50,908 nt of DNA, from NCBI GenBank assembly GCA_001512665.1, contig LFSF01000028.1, forward strand, positions 66,779-117,686. Direction: 5' to 3'. Below, in pieces: positions 42,592 through 50,887 of the stretch (the stretch's first letter is position 1; each line of letters begins with the position of its first letter). The DNA is from Clostridiales bacterium DTU073. GTDB lineage: Bacteria; Bacillota; Peptococcia; DRI-13; DTU073. The translations under genes and the position numbers were made by a program. Under the pieces are notes generated by a model. The model searched no databases. It saw nothing but the letters and a program-made list of their open reading frames with translations, and had not been told where the DNA came from.

Positions 42592-42621
42592 AGAAGGGAC
42601 TGAGTTCACTCAGTCCCTTTT
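42592..42621 (+). terminator. Intrinsic terminator after rplS
   Basis: GGGACTGAG (42596-42604) and CTCAGTCCC (42609-42617) form a perfect 9-bp stem with a 4-nt loop, followed by TTTTGATT. Confidence 0.88.
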
Positions 42622-42708
42622 GATTAAAATTAAATTATTTTTTTATTAAAGTTATGCTATGCTTATAGTAATTAAGTGAAGTTTTTGTAAATAGTGGGAG
42701 GAATATTT

Positions 42709-43557
42709 GTGGTAAATTGGTTCCCCGGACATATGGCGAAAACCAAAAGATTAATCAGTGAAAATATTAAATTAGTAGATGTGGTTTTAGAACTTGTGGA
42801 TGCCAGGCTTCCGGCCAGTAGTAGAAATCCGCTCTTACAGGAAATTTTAGGAGCTAAACCGTTGGTGTTGGTGTTAAATAAAGCAGACTTGGCAGAAAAG
42901 GAAGAGACACAAAAATGGCTTGATTTTTATCAAAAAGAAGGTATAGCCGTAATTTCTTTTAATTCTTTGTCCAAAAACAAAGGGGAAAAGGATAAAAAAA
43001 AGTTATATAATTTAATCAGAGCCCAGGCACAAGAAGAATTAAGTCGTAGAAGTAAAAAAGGCATAAAAAATCAAGTGGTACGGCTGATGATTTTAGGTAT
43101 TCCTAATGTAGGCAAATCAACTTTAATTAATTATCTTACAGGTAGAGGTGTAGCAGAGACAGGTAATAAACCTGGTGTTACTAAAGGAAAACAGTGGGTA
43201 CGCCTAGAAAGTGAACTTGAACTTTTGGATATGCCAGGAATTCTCTGGCCAAAATTTGAAGATCCGATTATAGGGTATAAGTTGGCCGCAACAGGAGCAA
43301 TTAAAGATGAGGTTTATGATTTTCAAGAGCTTTCACTTTGGTTATTGTCTTGGTTAAGGGATCATAAGCCGGGAAGAATTGCCGGGCGTTATCAAGTTGA
43401 GGAACAACAGGAAGCGGTGCATGTTTTAGAAGATATTTGTCGTAAAAGGGGATTATTGTTGCGCGGTGGAGAACCTGATTTAGAAAAAGGGGCACATGTT
43501 GTGCTTACAGAGTTCCGCAGTGGTAAATTGGGAAAGGTGACGATGGATGTTTGCTGA
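42709..43557 (+). CDS. rbgA: Ribosome biogenesis GTPase RbgA (YlqF)
   Basis: A circularly permuted GTPase needed for late 50S assembly. The 282-residue protein starts with GTG 42709, 7 nt after GGGAGG, which gives the canonical opening VNWFPGHMAKTKRLI. G4 LNKADL (near 56) comes before G1 GIPNVGKSTLINYL (near 128), and G3 is DMPGILWPK near 175. A C-terminal ANTAR-like helical domain follows. An upstream GTG at 42694 is inside the ribosome binding site. It overlaps rnhB by 11 nt. Confidence 0.95.
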   Translation: MVNWFPGHMAKTKRLISENIKLVDVVLELVDARLPASSRNPLLQEILGAKPLVLVLNKADLAEKEETQKWLDFYQKEGIAVISFNSLSKNKGEKDKKKLYNLIRAQAQEELSRRSKKGIKNQVVRLMILGIPNVGKSTLINYLTGRGVAETGNKPGVTKGKQWVRLESELELLDMPGILWPKFEDPIIGYKLAATGAIKDEVYDFQELSLWLLSWLRDHKPGRIAGRYQVEEQQEAVHVLEDICRKRGLLLRGGEPDLEKGAHVVLTEFRSGKLGKVTMDVC

Positions 43558-44323
43558 TTGGGAAAGATTATCTGTTTTAAAAATTAAAGAAATAGTATCA
43601 GCATTACCTTGCAAATTTTGGGCAGAAATTAGTGAGGAATTAAAATTAGATTCTCGTAAGGGTGTGCAAAAGCTGGGTTTGCATCTGGAAAAAGAGTTGC
43701 TTAACTTGGAGAAGGAAAAAGCCAGATACAGAAAATTGCAGGAAAGGGAAAATGCTTTAAGAAAAGCCGGGTATAGCTATGTGGGGGGTATTGATGAAGC
43801 AGGTCGCGGTCCTTTGGCAGGTCCGGTAGTAGCGGCTTGTGTAATTCTCCCTGAAGGTTGTTATTTACCCGGTCTCAATGATTCGAAAAAGCTCACTGCT
43901 GAACAAAGGGAAGTTTTAGAACTGCAGATTAAAAAGGAAGCGTTGGCGTGGTCAGTAGGATTAGTTAATCATAAGGAGATAGATCTAATCAATATTTATC
44001 AGGCAACAAGATTAGCAATGTTGAAGGCTGTACGGGTACTGAAGGTCAAACCTGATTATTTGCTTATTGATGCCATGAAGATTGAGACAAATATCCCCCA
44101 AAAGAGTGTTATTCATGGAGACAGACAGTGTGCAGCGATTGCGGCGGCATCCATAATTGCCAAGACCTATCGTGATAGAATAATGGAAATGATGGATACT
44201 TTTTATCCTGTTTATGGTTTTAAAGAAAACAAGGGATACGGTACCGCACGTCACGTGGAGGCCTTAAAACTATATGGACCGTCAAAGGTACATCGCAGAA
44301 GTTTTTTACATAATATTTGTTAA
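43547..44323 (+). CDS. rnhB: Ribonuclease HII
   Basis: RNase HII removes ribonucleotides from DNA and RNA of hybrids. The 258-residue protein has an N-terminal extension of about 70 residues (typical for Firmicutes) before YVGGIDEAGRGPLAGPVVAA with the catalytic Asp-Glu pair. Further acidic sites are in LNDSKKLTAEQRE and DYLLIDAMKI; AAASIIAKTYRDRIM is the family motif. It overlaps rbgA. Confidence 0.95.
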   Translation: MFADWERLSVLKIKEIVSALPCKFWAEISEELKLDSRKGVQKLGLHLEKELLNLEKEKARYRKLQERENALRKAGYSYVGGIDEAGRGPLAGPVVAACVILPEGCYLPGLNDSKKLTAEQREVLELQIKKEALAWSVGLVNHKEIDLINIYQATRLAMLKAVRVLKVKPDYLLIDAMKIETNIPQKSVIHGDRQCAAIAAASIIAKTYRDRIMEMMDTFYPVYGFKENKGYGTARHVEALKLYGPSKVHRRSFLHNIC

Positions 44324-44345
44324 ATTGTTAATTGAGGAAGAAAGC

Positions 44346-44702
44346 ATGAATAGAATTGATGTAGGTAAAAAAGCTGAAGAGGCAGCGGCTTTATATTTGC
44401 GTAATCAAGGGTATAAGATTATTGAACGTAATTTTCGCTGTTCTTTTGGGGAAATGGATATAATTGCGGAAGACGGCGACGTTTTGGTTTTTGTGGAGGT
44501 AAGAAGCAGGCGTAGTTCAGCTTATGGATTACCTCAAGAAACGGTTGCTTGGGTTAAACAGCAGAAGCTTAGACGTTTAGCCGGTTATTATTTAAAAATA
44601 AAAAAAGCCGGAGAAAAGAAATGTCGTTTTGATGTGATTGGAATTTTATTTGATCAGAATATGAAGATAAAATCTTTAGATTTAATTCGGGATGCTTTTT
44701 AG
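44346..44702 (+). CDS. yraN: YraN family protein (UPF0102)
   Basis: A 118-residue protein with a predicted restriction-endonuclease-like fold, conserved next to rnhB and of unsettled function. Motifs: GKKAEEAAALYLRNQGYKII, then ERNFRCSFGEMDIIAEDGDV and VFVEVRSRRSSAYG (E-x-K-like catalytic pattern as E-V-R). ATG 44346 follows GAGGAAG; an earlier in-frame start lies inside rnhB and is not supported. Confidence 0.88.
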   Translation: MNRIDVGKKAEEAAALYLRNQGYKIIERNFRCSFGEMDIIAEDGDVLVFVEVRSRRSSAYGLPQETVAWVKQQKLRRLAGYYLKIKKAGEKKCRFDVIGILFDQNMKIKSLDLIRDAF

Positions 44703-44793
44703 CATGGGAAGAATTGGAGGCAGGATATCTAAAGAGAATCGAGAATTTGATGGTTATAAAAAAAGGGATAAAAGGAACAGGGGGAAAATAAAA

Positions 44794-45198
44794 ATGAGTT
44801 TTGGAACGAATTTACACATGAAGAATACTGAGGAGTTGAAATCAGCTAGAGCTAGAAAAACAAGTTCTTCTAAGTCGCTAGGTCCTCTCTATATTGTATT
44901 GTTTCTCCTGGTATGGGCTGGTTTAGTCTACGGTGGGTTTTATTATTCCAAGCAATATTTCGATCAGGAAATTAAGAATATCCAACAGACAAATGCAATG
45001 TATATTCAAGAGATTAAAGACAGAATGGATAGTTTGACTAATGAACTGATTGCATTAAAAGGGGACTTAAGCAATACTGATGAGACCATATCTTCATCCA
45101 GTAGTATTCAGAAAGAGTTAAATGCGAAGATTGAATTACTTGACAAGCAATTGAAAAATTTAGAAAAAAGTTTGCAAATCTTAAAGGAGGCTCCTTGA
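44794..45198 (+). CDS. Membrane-anchored coiled-coil protein, function unknown
   Basis: A 134-residue protein not recognised as a named family. The N-terminus is short and basic. One membrane helix (SLGPLYIVLFLLVWAGLVYG, residues about 29-48) is followed by an extracytoplasmic segment with strong heptad character (KDRMDSLTNELIALKGDLSN, then LNAKIELLDKQLKNLEKSLQ). ATG 44794 lies 9 nt after AGGGGG; a longer version from 44692 would add a very basic tail. Its stop codon overlaps the next start (TGATG), so the two proteins are translationally coupled and may work together. Confidence 0.65.
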   Translation: MSFGTNLHMKNTEELKSARARKTSSSKSLGPLYIVLFLLVWAGLVYGGFYYSKQYFDQEIKNIQQTNAMYIQEIKDRMDSLTNELIALKGDLSNTDETISSSSSIQKELNAKIELLDKQLKNLEKSLQILKEAP

Positions 45199-46244
45199 TG
45201 CGTAAATTATTTGTTTTAGCTTTATTAGTGCTTGCTCCTTTTCTAGGTATCTGGATTGCTTGTAGTAATTTTACCGGTTATGCTCATGCTTTAAGTATGC
45301 CGGTAGAAAAAGTTAACCTTTCTCTTTACGCACTGGAAGAAAGTGTAAACATTATCGAAAGAGAAATGAATAATGTTAAAACACAAGCTGAGAATCAGAA
45401 AAATCAGTATGAAGTACATGATGAGTCCTTGAGTAATCTAACTAAGCAGGCTACTCAGTATAAACAGATGTCGGATCAAATTTATGAAGAGCGAATTTTG
45501 ACGATGTTAGGCGAGCCCATTAAGGTACATTCTTCACGGAAGGTGGAAATTAAGGTTTTTAAATTGGAGGAGTTGGGTTATCGTGGCTATATTGCTAAGG
45601 TGAAGCTTTTTGATCCTAAGGCTTTTAAGGTAGTCTTAGCTAAAGATACTTTGGGTGAAAAAGAAACGACACTGGAGGCTGTTAAGAGAACAGGGGCATT
45701 GTTAGGTATAAATGGCGGTGGTTTTTATACGGAAATGAGAAATGGGAAGCCTTATATGGTTCATATCGGCAATGTAGTAATTAACGGAAAATTAATTACT
45801 CCTTTTAATGGTTATCCCGGTAATTTATGCTTTGCCGGAATTAATAAATCAGGGCGAGTGATTGGTGGCGTCTTGTCCACAGAAAAGGAGCTGATGGCTT
45901 TAAATCCATGGCAGGGGGTAAGTTTTATACCTGTGTTGATTAAAGGAGGGGTTTCTCAGCCTATCCCAGCCGAGTGGGCCAAGACCAAACAACCACGAAC
46001 CATTTTAGGTGAATATGCTAACGGTGATTTAATCATGATCGTTGTTGACGGTCGTCAAGCTGACTGGAGCAGTGGAGTAACACTGGAAAGGTTGATTGAA
46101 AAGCTTGTGGAGTTAGGTGTTAAAGAAGCTTATAATCTTGATGGTGGTGGTTCCAGTACTTTTGTTTATGATCAGGAGGTTTTAAATAAGCCTTCTGATG
46201 GAAAATTGCGTCCTGTGGTCACGAACATTGTGATAATGCCGTAA
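45198..46244 (+). CDS. Phosphodiester glycosidase family (NAGPA-like) envelope protein
   Basis: A 348-residue protein with an N-terminal hydrophobic signal/anchor (residues 4-22) and a coiled-coil segment (about 35-100). From about residue 120 it has a domain resembling NAGPA/phosphodiester-glycosidase proteins (PF09992-type): GALLGINGGGFYTEMRNGKP, VIINGK-like VVINGKLITPF, GDLIMIVVDGRQADWSSGVT and AYNLDGGGSSTFVYD. Such enzymes act on N-acetylglucosamine phosphodiesters or wall polymers outside the cell. The start has GGAGG (45185-45190) upstream; a TTG 3 nt earlier is in frame. A terminator follows. Confidence 0.8.
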   Translation: MRKLFVLALLVLAPFLGIWIACSNFTGYAHALSMPVEKVNLSLYALEESVNIIEREMNNVKTQAENQKNQYEVHDESLSNLTKQATQYKQMSDQIYEERILTMLGEPIKVHSSRKVEIKVFKLEELGYRGYIAKVKLFDPKAFKVVLAKDTLGEKETTLEAVKRTGALLGINGGGFYTEMRNGKPYMVHIGNVVINGKLITPFNGYPGNLCFAGINKSGRVIGGVLSTEKELMALNPWQGVSFIPVLIKGGVSQPIPAEWAKTKQPRTILGEYANGDLIMIVVDGRQADWSSGVTLERLIEKLVELGVKEAYNLDGGGSSTFVYDQEVLNKPSDGKLRPVVTNIVIMP

Positions 46245-46270
46245 AAATGCCCAAAAGCAGGGCATTTTTT
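46245..46270 (+). terminator. Intrinsic terminator after the NAGPA-like gene
   Basis: AAATGCCC (46245-46252), a 7-nt loop and GGGCATTT (46260-46267), followed by TTTT. It overlaps the stop codon's last bases. Confidence 0.85.
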
Positions 46271-46319
46271 TACGACTGAATTTTCAATAGCAAAAAGATT
46301 TAGACAAATCTGATGGTGT

Positions 46320-46349
46320 TTGCAGGAATTTGAAGAAAAAATGTAGAAT
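46320..46349 (+). promoter_or_regulatory. Candidate promoter for comM
   Basis: TTGCAG (46320-46325), an 18-bp spacer and TAGAAT (46344-46349) lie in the 145-bp gap between the terminator and comM. The predicted start is near 46356, 34 nt before the comM start codon. Confidence 0.45.
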
Positions 46350-46389
46350 AAATAAGTTTGTGAAAAAAGTTGTTTGAAGGGGTGAAATA

Positions 46390-47931
46390 TTGTTAGCCCG
46401 CGTTTTTAGTTGTACTACTGTAGGCATGGAGCCATATTTGATCGAAGTAGAAGTAGATGTTTCCGGTGGACTTCCTGAATTTACGATTGTAGGTTTACCA
46501 GACACTACAGTAAAAGAGAGTAAAGAAAGAGTAAGGACAGCAATTAAAAATGCAGGTTTTGATTTTCCACCCAGAAAGATTATTGTTAATCTTGCCCCTG
46601 CTGATATCAAAAAAGAGGGACCTGGATTTGATTTGGCTATTGCTATAGGAATACTTGCGGCAACCGGACAATTTAAGGCGGAAAATTTAGACGATTATGT
46701 ATTTGTCGGAGAATTGTCGCTTGATGGTTCGATTAGGGGTGTACCGGGTATTTTGCCGATGGCCCTGTTTATTCATAAGGAGACAAAGAAATCTTTCGTT
46801 GTGGCTCAGGATAATGGTAAAGAAGTAGCGTTAACTCCTGTTACTGCTTATTGTTTTGCTAGTTTGTTAAAGGTCGTAGAGTTCTCTGAAAATCCACAAT
46901 TCTATCGTAAAGTAGAACAACAAAGTTTAGAAGACTTTTTTAAAACGAAGCAGGAGGTAGTTTTTGATTTAGCAGATGTTAAAGGACAGCATTTGGCTAA
47001 GCGTGCTTTGGAAGTTGCCGCTGCAGGGGGACATAACTTATTACTCATAGGTTCTCCGGGGTGTGGAAAAAGTTTGTTAGCGAAGTGTTTGCCTTCCATT
47101 CTACCTCCACTTACTCCTGCAGAAGCTTTGGAAGTAAGTAAGATCTATAGTGTTGCCGGGCTGTTAAACAAAGAGAGTCCGCTCATAACCTGTCGCCCCT
47201 TTAGAGCACCACATCATACAGGTTCGGTTGCTAGTATTATTGGCGGAGGGGTTATTCCTAATCCCGGTGAAGTTACTTTAGCTACGCATGGGATTCTATT
47301 TTTAGATGAATTGCCGGAGTATCGACGGGATGTCTTGGAGTCTTTAAGACAGCCATTAGAAGATAGGATTGTAACAATATCCAGGGTTTCGGCAGTGATT
47401 ACTTATCCGGCCAAATTTCAATTAGTAGCTGCTGCAAATCCCTGTTATTGTGGTTATTATGGTGACGGCCTAAAGGAATGTACTTGTACTCCTTATCAGG
47501 TTAATAAATACCGGAATAAAATTTCCGGACCGTTACTTGATCGTATAGATATTCAAATCGAAGTGCCTAGATTGAATTATCAAGATTTGGTCGATAGAAA
47601 AAAAGAAGAAAGTTCTTGGGAAGTACAAAGAAGAGTGAGTAAAGCACGGCAAAGGCAGTTAGAACGTTTCGCAGGACAGGGTATAAGTTGTAACGCTCAG
47701 ATGGGTGGAAAAGAAGTTAGGAAATATTGTCAATTACAAGATGAAGCGAAAAATTTATTAAAAAAAGTATATGACAAATTGGGGTTAAGTGTACGTGCAC
47801 ATGAGCGAATTTTAAAAATAGCCCGTACAATAGCAGATCTTGCTGGTAGTGATGAAATTAATATTATTCATCTTGCAGAGGCTTTACAATATAGGGCTTT
47901 AGATCAAAGCAACAGTATTCGTGAGTATTAA
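46390..47931 (+). CDS. comM: ComM/YifB family Mg-chelatase-like ATPase
   Basis: A AAA+ helicase-like protein of 513 residues; ComM promotes branch migration during natural transformation, and close relatives occur in non-competent species. It has an N-terminal Lon-protease-like fold (GGLPEFTIVGLPDTTVKESK near 31), Walker A LLIGSPGCGKSLLAKCLPSI near 220, FRAPHHTGSVASIIGGG near 273, Walker B GILFLDELPEYRRDVLESLR near 303, and zinc-like cysteines CYCGYYGDGLKECTC near 355. TTG start with GAAGGGGTG upstream. dprA, its frequent neighbour, is not seen next to it. Confidence 0.93.
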   Translation: MLARVFSCTTVGMEPYLIEVEVDVSGGLPEFTIVGLPDTTVKESKERVRTAIKNAGFDFPPRKIIVNLAPADIKKEGPGFDLAIAIGILAATGQFKAENLDDYVFVGELSLDGSIRGVPGILPMALFIHKETKKSFVVAQDNGKEVALTPVTAYCFASLLKVVEFSENPQFYRKVEQQSLEDFFKTKQEVVFDLADVKGQHLAKRALEVAAAGGHNLLLIGSPGCGKSLLAKCLPSILPPLTPAEALEVSKIYSVAGLLNKESPLITCRPFRAPHHTGSVASIIGGGVIPNPGEVTLATHGILFLDELPEYRRDVLESLRQPLEDRIVTISRVSAVITYPAKFQLVAAANPCYCGYYGDGLKECTCTPYQVNKYRNKISGPLLDRIDIQIEVPRLNYQDLVDRKKEESSWEVQRRVSKARQRQLERFAGQGISCNAQMGGKEVRKYCQLQDEAKNLLKKVYDKLGLSVRAHERILKIARTIADLAGSDEINIIHLAEALQYRALDQSNSIREY

Positions 47932-47948
47932 TGGAGGTACTCAGTATA

Positions 47949-48521
47949 ATGGAATTTTTTCAATCTTTGTATAAGAAGTACTACCAAAGAGTTTATGGTA
48001 CCTGTTTTTTAATTCTAAAAAATACTGCTTTAGCTGAAGAAGCAACGCAAGATGCTTTTTTGAAAGCGTATACCAATATACACACTTTAAAAGACCCCGC
48101 AAAATTTGGAGCATGGGTAGCGGCAATAGCTACCAAACAAGCTATTAATATATATAATCGTAATAAAAAAGTCTTAACAATTGCTGAAGAAGAATTTATG
48201 GAACAATATCTCAAGTTGAATAATGAACGTCTTTATGAAAATGAACCGTGTAGTCAATATCTTCTTCAGGAAAAGACAGAGGAAATACGTAAAGCAATTT
48301 TATGTTTAACTCCTATACTTAAGCAAATGGTAATTTTAAAGTATTATTGGACATTAACCGATCCTGAAATAGCTCAAGTATTAAAGCTTCCTGTCGGTAC
48401 AGTAAAATCCTCATTATTTCGGGCCAGAAAATTATTAGTTAAGAAATTGACTAGTTATCATCAAGAATTTATGGCTAATAAATTAGTAAAGGGTGAGCCA
48501 AATGCGAAAGGAAGAGTTTGA
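47949..48521 (+). CDS. ECF-type RNA polymerase sigma factor
   Basis: A 190-residue sigma-70 family protein with region 2 (YYQRVYGTCFLILKNTALAE, then ATQDAFLKAYTNIHTLKDPA) and region 4 (LTPILKQMVILKYYWTLTDP, then IAQVLKLPVGTVKSSLFRAR), and no regions 1 or 3. ATG 47949 lies 11 nt after GGAGG (47933-47937), while an in-frame ATG at 47931 overlaps the comM stop. The two genes may be read together. It overlaps the next gene by 20 nt, the usual arrangement for a sigma factor with its membrane regulator. Confidence 0.88.
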   Translation: MEFFQSLYKKYYQRVYGTCFLILKNTALAEEATQDAFLKAYTNIHTLKDPAKFGAWVAAIATKQAINIYNRNKKVLTIAEEEFMEQYLKLNNERLYENEPCSQYLLQEKTEEIRKAILCLTPILKQMVILKYYWTLTDPEIAQVLKLPVGTVKSSLFRARKLLVKKLTSYHQEFMANKLVKGEPNAKGRV

Positions 48522-49248
48522 CAATAAAGAATATGATTGTTTAATTAAGGAAAACGTAAAAGCCTTAATTGATCATCTTCCTCCTGTGCATGTTGAAGAA
48601 AAATGGCAGGAATTTGAGAATAGACTGCAAGCAGAACAACAAAAAGAAACTAACAAGCAGATCTCGCTGTTTAGAAAATATCAACGCATGTTTGTTCCTG
48701 TAGCGGTATTTGCTGTGGTTTTCATAATTTTTATCTCGTTAAGCCCGAAAACAGTAATTGGCTTTAAAAATGAGGTGTTTAGGTGGTTTGGGCAAACAGA
48801 GAGTGGTGATGTAGTTATTTCGGAAAGACATAATCCTGAATATAAGCAAGGAATATTTAAAGACCTTAGTTGGGAAGAAGCTAAGGGCATGGTGGTCTTT
48901 GCCTTGAAATCTCCACAGTATGTACCGGCTGATTTTCAATCACCGCCTCAGATAAATGTCGTTTCTAATGAATATCCTCAATCGGTGGTTGTGATTACTT
49001 ATGTTGAAGAAGATAAACGTTTAATTATAAAACAAGAAAATATCCTTAATGAAACAAATCGTAATACTTTTGTGCCCCAAAATGCTGATATTCAAAAGAT
49101 TAGGGTAAATGATAATCTCGAAGTAACTTTGATTAATCAAGAGTCAACTGTACAAGTTTTCTGGACGGAGAACATGATTAGGTTTAATATTATGACCCAA
49201 AATATTGCTGTGGAGGAAATAATTAAAGTAATTGAGGCATTAAAATAG
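48502..49248 (+). CDS. Putative anti-sigma factor, DUF4367-type membrane protein
   Basis: A 248-residue bitopic protein. The cytoplasmic N-terminal 60 residues lack the zinc HxxxCxxC motif of classic anti-sigma factors. One membrane helix follows (RMFVPVAVFAVVFIIFISLS, about residues 62-82). The extracytoplasmic part has a DUF4367-like domain with LSWEEAKGMVVFALKSPQYV then PADFQSPPQINVV near 135-160, and a C-terminal domain of beta strands. ATG 48502 follows AAAGGG. Overlap with the sigma gene and topology suggest it controls that sigma factor; this is inference from organisation. Confidence 0.7.
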   Translation: MRKEEFDNKEYDCLIKENVKALIDHLPPVHVEEKWQEFENRLQAEQQKETNKQISLFRKYQRMFVPVAVFAVVFIIFISLSPKTVIGFKNEVFRWFGQTESGDVVISERHNPEYKQGIFKDLSWEEAKGMVVFALKSPQYVPADFQSPPQINVVSNEYPQSVVVITYVEEDKRLIIKQENILNETNRNTFVPQNADIQKIRVNDNLEVTLINQESTVQVFWTENMIRFNIMTQNIAVEEIIKVIEALK

Positions 49249-49288
49249 GGAGCTGTTGTTTGCTCCCTGTTTTAATGCCTCAATTACT
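49227..49288. terminator. 27-bp inverted duplication forming a shared bidirectional terminator
   Basis: The left arm 49227-49253 covers the last codons of the anti-sigma-like gene and GGGAGC. The right arm 49262-49288 is its complement apart from one T-G pair, with an 8-nt loop. The core AGGGAGC/GCTCCCT followed by GTTTTA acts as a normal terminator. The similarity continues outward (ATTAAAGTAAT on both sides), which is far more than a terminator needs. Confidence 0.8.
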
Positions 49289-49295
49289 CATTACT

Positions 49296-49685
49296 TTAAT
49301 CTATTATATAGTTTCCGGTGTAGGAGGTACGCGTTTCCCCGCCGGCCTTATGGGTTGATTTCACCCGGTATAGACCGGGGCTCAAAGGATACGCTCCCAT
49401 TACATCTAAGGTCATATGGTAATCAGAAGCAGACCATGTTTTAAGAGTTTTCCAAGTACCGTTTTCATATCTTTGTAAACTCATACTAATGGATTGGGAA
49501 TAAAAGTCGACCAAATCGGACCAAGCCGTACAGTTAATATAGTTGCCGTTTTTAGCAATACTCGAGCCATAAGACATAAATACTGAGGAAGCTTGAGCGT
49601 CAATAGTGACTTCCTCCAGAGCTAAGATAGGGGTTGCCGAAAGCACCAAGAGAATAAAAACCAAGATAATCATTTTTTTGTACAT
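49296..49685 (-). CDS. Small secreted protein of unknown function
   Basis: A 129-residue protein with a clear signal peptide (KKMIILVFILLVLSATPILA, cleavage after ALA or nearby) and a mature part of about 105 residues rich in Ser, Thr, Tyr and Trp (YINCTAWSDLVDFYSQSISM, then GTWKTLKTWSASDYHMTLDV), probably all-beta. It looks like the small secreted DUF6147-type proteins of Clostridia, but I cannot confirm the family. It has one Cys. The site GGAGGAG precedes the ATG on the - strand. It converges on the sigma/anti-sigma pair. Confidence 0.75.
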   Translation of the reverse strand: MYKKMIILVFILLVLSATPILALEEVTIDAQASSVFMSYGSSIAKNGNYINCTAWSDLVDFYSQSISMSLQRYENGTWKTLKTWSASDYHMTLDVMGAYPLSPGLYRVKSTHKAGGETRTSYTGNYIID

Positions 49686-49885
49686 AAGATCTCCTCCTAA
49701 ATTTGTTTTTCATTTTTAATGACTATTGAGCTGCATAAAACGTTCTCGTAAAATTATTAAAAAAAACAAAAAAACAGAGAACGATTTGGCGTTTATTTTT
49801 GTCATATATTTGATAGAGATGATAAGATAGTAATTATAATTGGCAGAAAACCGGATGTTTGTGTTAAAAACGGGAGTGGATCAGG
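49686..49885. promoter_or_regulatory. Divergent intergenic region with inverted repeat
   Basis: 200 nt between the small secreted gene and the sensor gene. It contains CGTTCTC (49740-49746) and GAGAACG (49778-49784) separated by an A-rich spacer, and an A+T-rich block with possible -10 sites for the right-hand gene (TATAAT near 49836). No clear -35 partner at standard spacing was found. Confidence 0.35.
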
Positions 49886-50887
49886 ATGATGGATTTAAAA
49901 AGGAAAGAGACTCAAATTTTGCGGTCAATGCTTAAACAGATCAGTGTGTTTTTATTAGGTGCTTTTTTATTGGCACAATTAGTAACAAGTCTCTTTTTAT
50001 CTCAGTATTTTTTTCAATTTCATGTAGGCATTGAATTGATTTGTATTTTTATTTCCTTTTTAATTTTTGTGTTAGTGTGGTACACATATGAAAAGAATAC
50101 TTATGTAGAGCATAACATCTGTTTTTGTTTTTTAATGGTAGGATTTTTCGGTATATTACATCTTCTTTTTTACTCATCAGAATTGTCTTTTAAGCAAAAT
50201 AATTTATCTACATGGTATTGGTTGCTGGGCAGATTTTCGCTTGCTCTAACTTTAGTTTTATTTACCGGAGATTTTAAGTTTAAGATTAATAAATATATAG
50301 GGCTTTTTTTCTCTCTTTTTACAGTGAGTTTTGTTGCTCTCGTTTTTTATCATTATTACGATCTTTTGCCTATCCTGTATATTAATGAAGGAGCTAGCAG
50401 GATTAAAATATTAATTGATTGTATGATAATTGTCTTATTTTTGCTTTCATTACATAATTTACGTTTAAAAATTACTCAAAAGGACGTATTAGTTTATAGC
50501 TTTATCATAATTGCGGTTGTTTTGAACTTACTTTCTATGTTATTTCATTCCATTAATTCAGTAATACCTGTTTATCATTTAATGGGACATTTCTTAAAGG
50601 TTGCTTGTTATTTTTTCTTTATGAAGGGTATTTTTGTTAGTGCTGTCAAGTATCCTTATCAAAAAATTGAAAAGCAAAGTAAAACTTTAATTCAAATTCT
50701 TGATGAATTACCTTTAGGTGTTGTGATTTATGATCAAAACTTAAGACTTTTTTTTGCTAATAGAAAGGCACTAGATTTATTGACAGATTCGAAAAAGGAT
50801 CTTTTCGGTATGCATCAACATGAACTTGTGCAAAAACTTGGTCGTATTTGTCAACGCCGGAATATTTTTGACCCAATCGCCGGTTAA
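49886..50887 (+). CDS. MASE3-PAS sensor protein, 3' end cut by an insertion sequence
   Basis: The visible protein has 333 residues. Seven or eight membrane helices (residues about 15-260, with FQFHVGIELICIFISFLIFV near 48) match the MASE3 sensory domain. A PAS domain follows from about residue 270 (LIQILDELPLGVVIYDQNLR and FFANRKALDLL). The frame ends after KLGRI..IAG in DNA that looks like an IS21-like end, so the rest of the PAS domain and any kinase or GGDEF output domain is cut off. It is probably a histidine kinase remnant. The start is ATG 49886 with GGAGTGGATCAGG upstream; the second Met (49889) is possible. Confidence 0.75.
   Translation: MMDLKRKETQILRSMLKQISVFLLGAFLLAQLVTSLFLSQYFFQFHVGIELICIFISFLIFVLVWYTYEKNTYVEHNICFCFLMVGFFGILHLLFYSSELSFKQNNLSTWYWLLGRFSLALTLVLFTGDFKFKINKYIGLFFSLFTVSFVALVFYHYYDLLPILYINEGASRIKILIDCMIIVLFLLSLHNLRLKITQKDVLVYSFIIIAVVLNLLSMLFHSINSVIPVYHLMGHFLKVACYFFFMKGIFVSAVKYPYQKIEKQSKTLIQILDELPLGVVIYDQNLRLFFANRKALDLLTDSKKDLFGMHQHELVQKLGRICQRRNIFDPIAG

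Noticed and set aside
49740-49784. CGTTCTC/GAGAACG inverted repeat as a LexA or regulator site
   Set aside because: The 31-nt spacing does not match the LexA box (GAAC-N4-GTTC). It may be a loose stem or chance match; kept only as a note in the intergenic feature.
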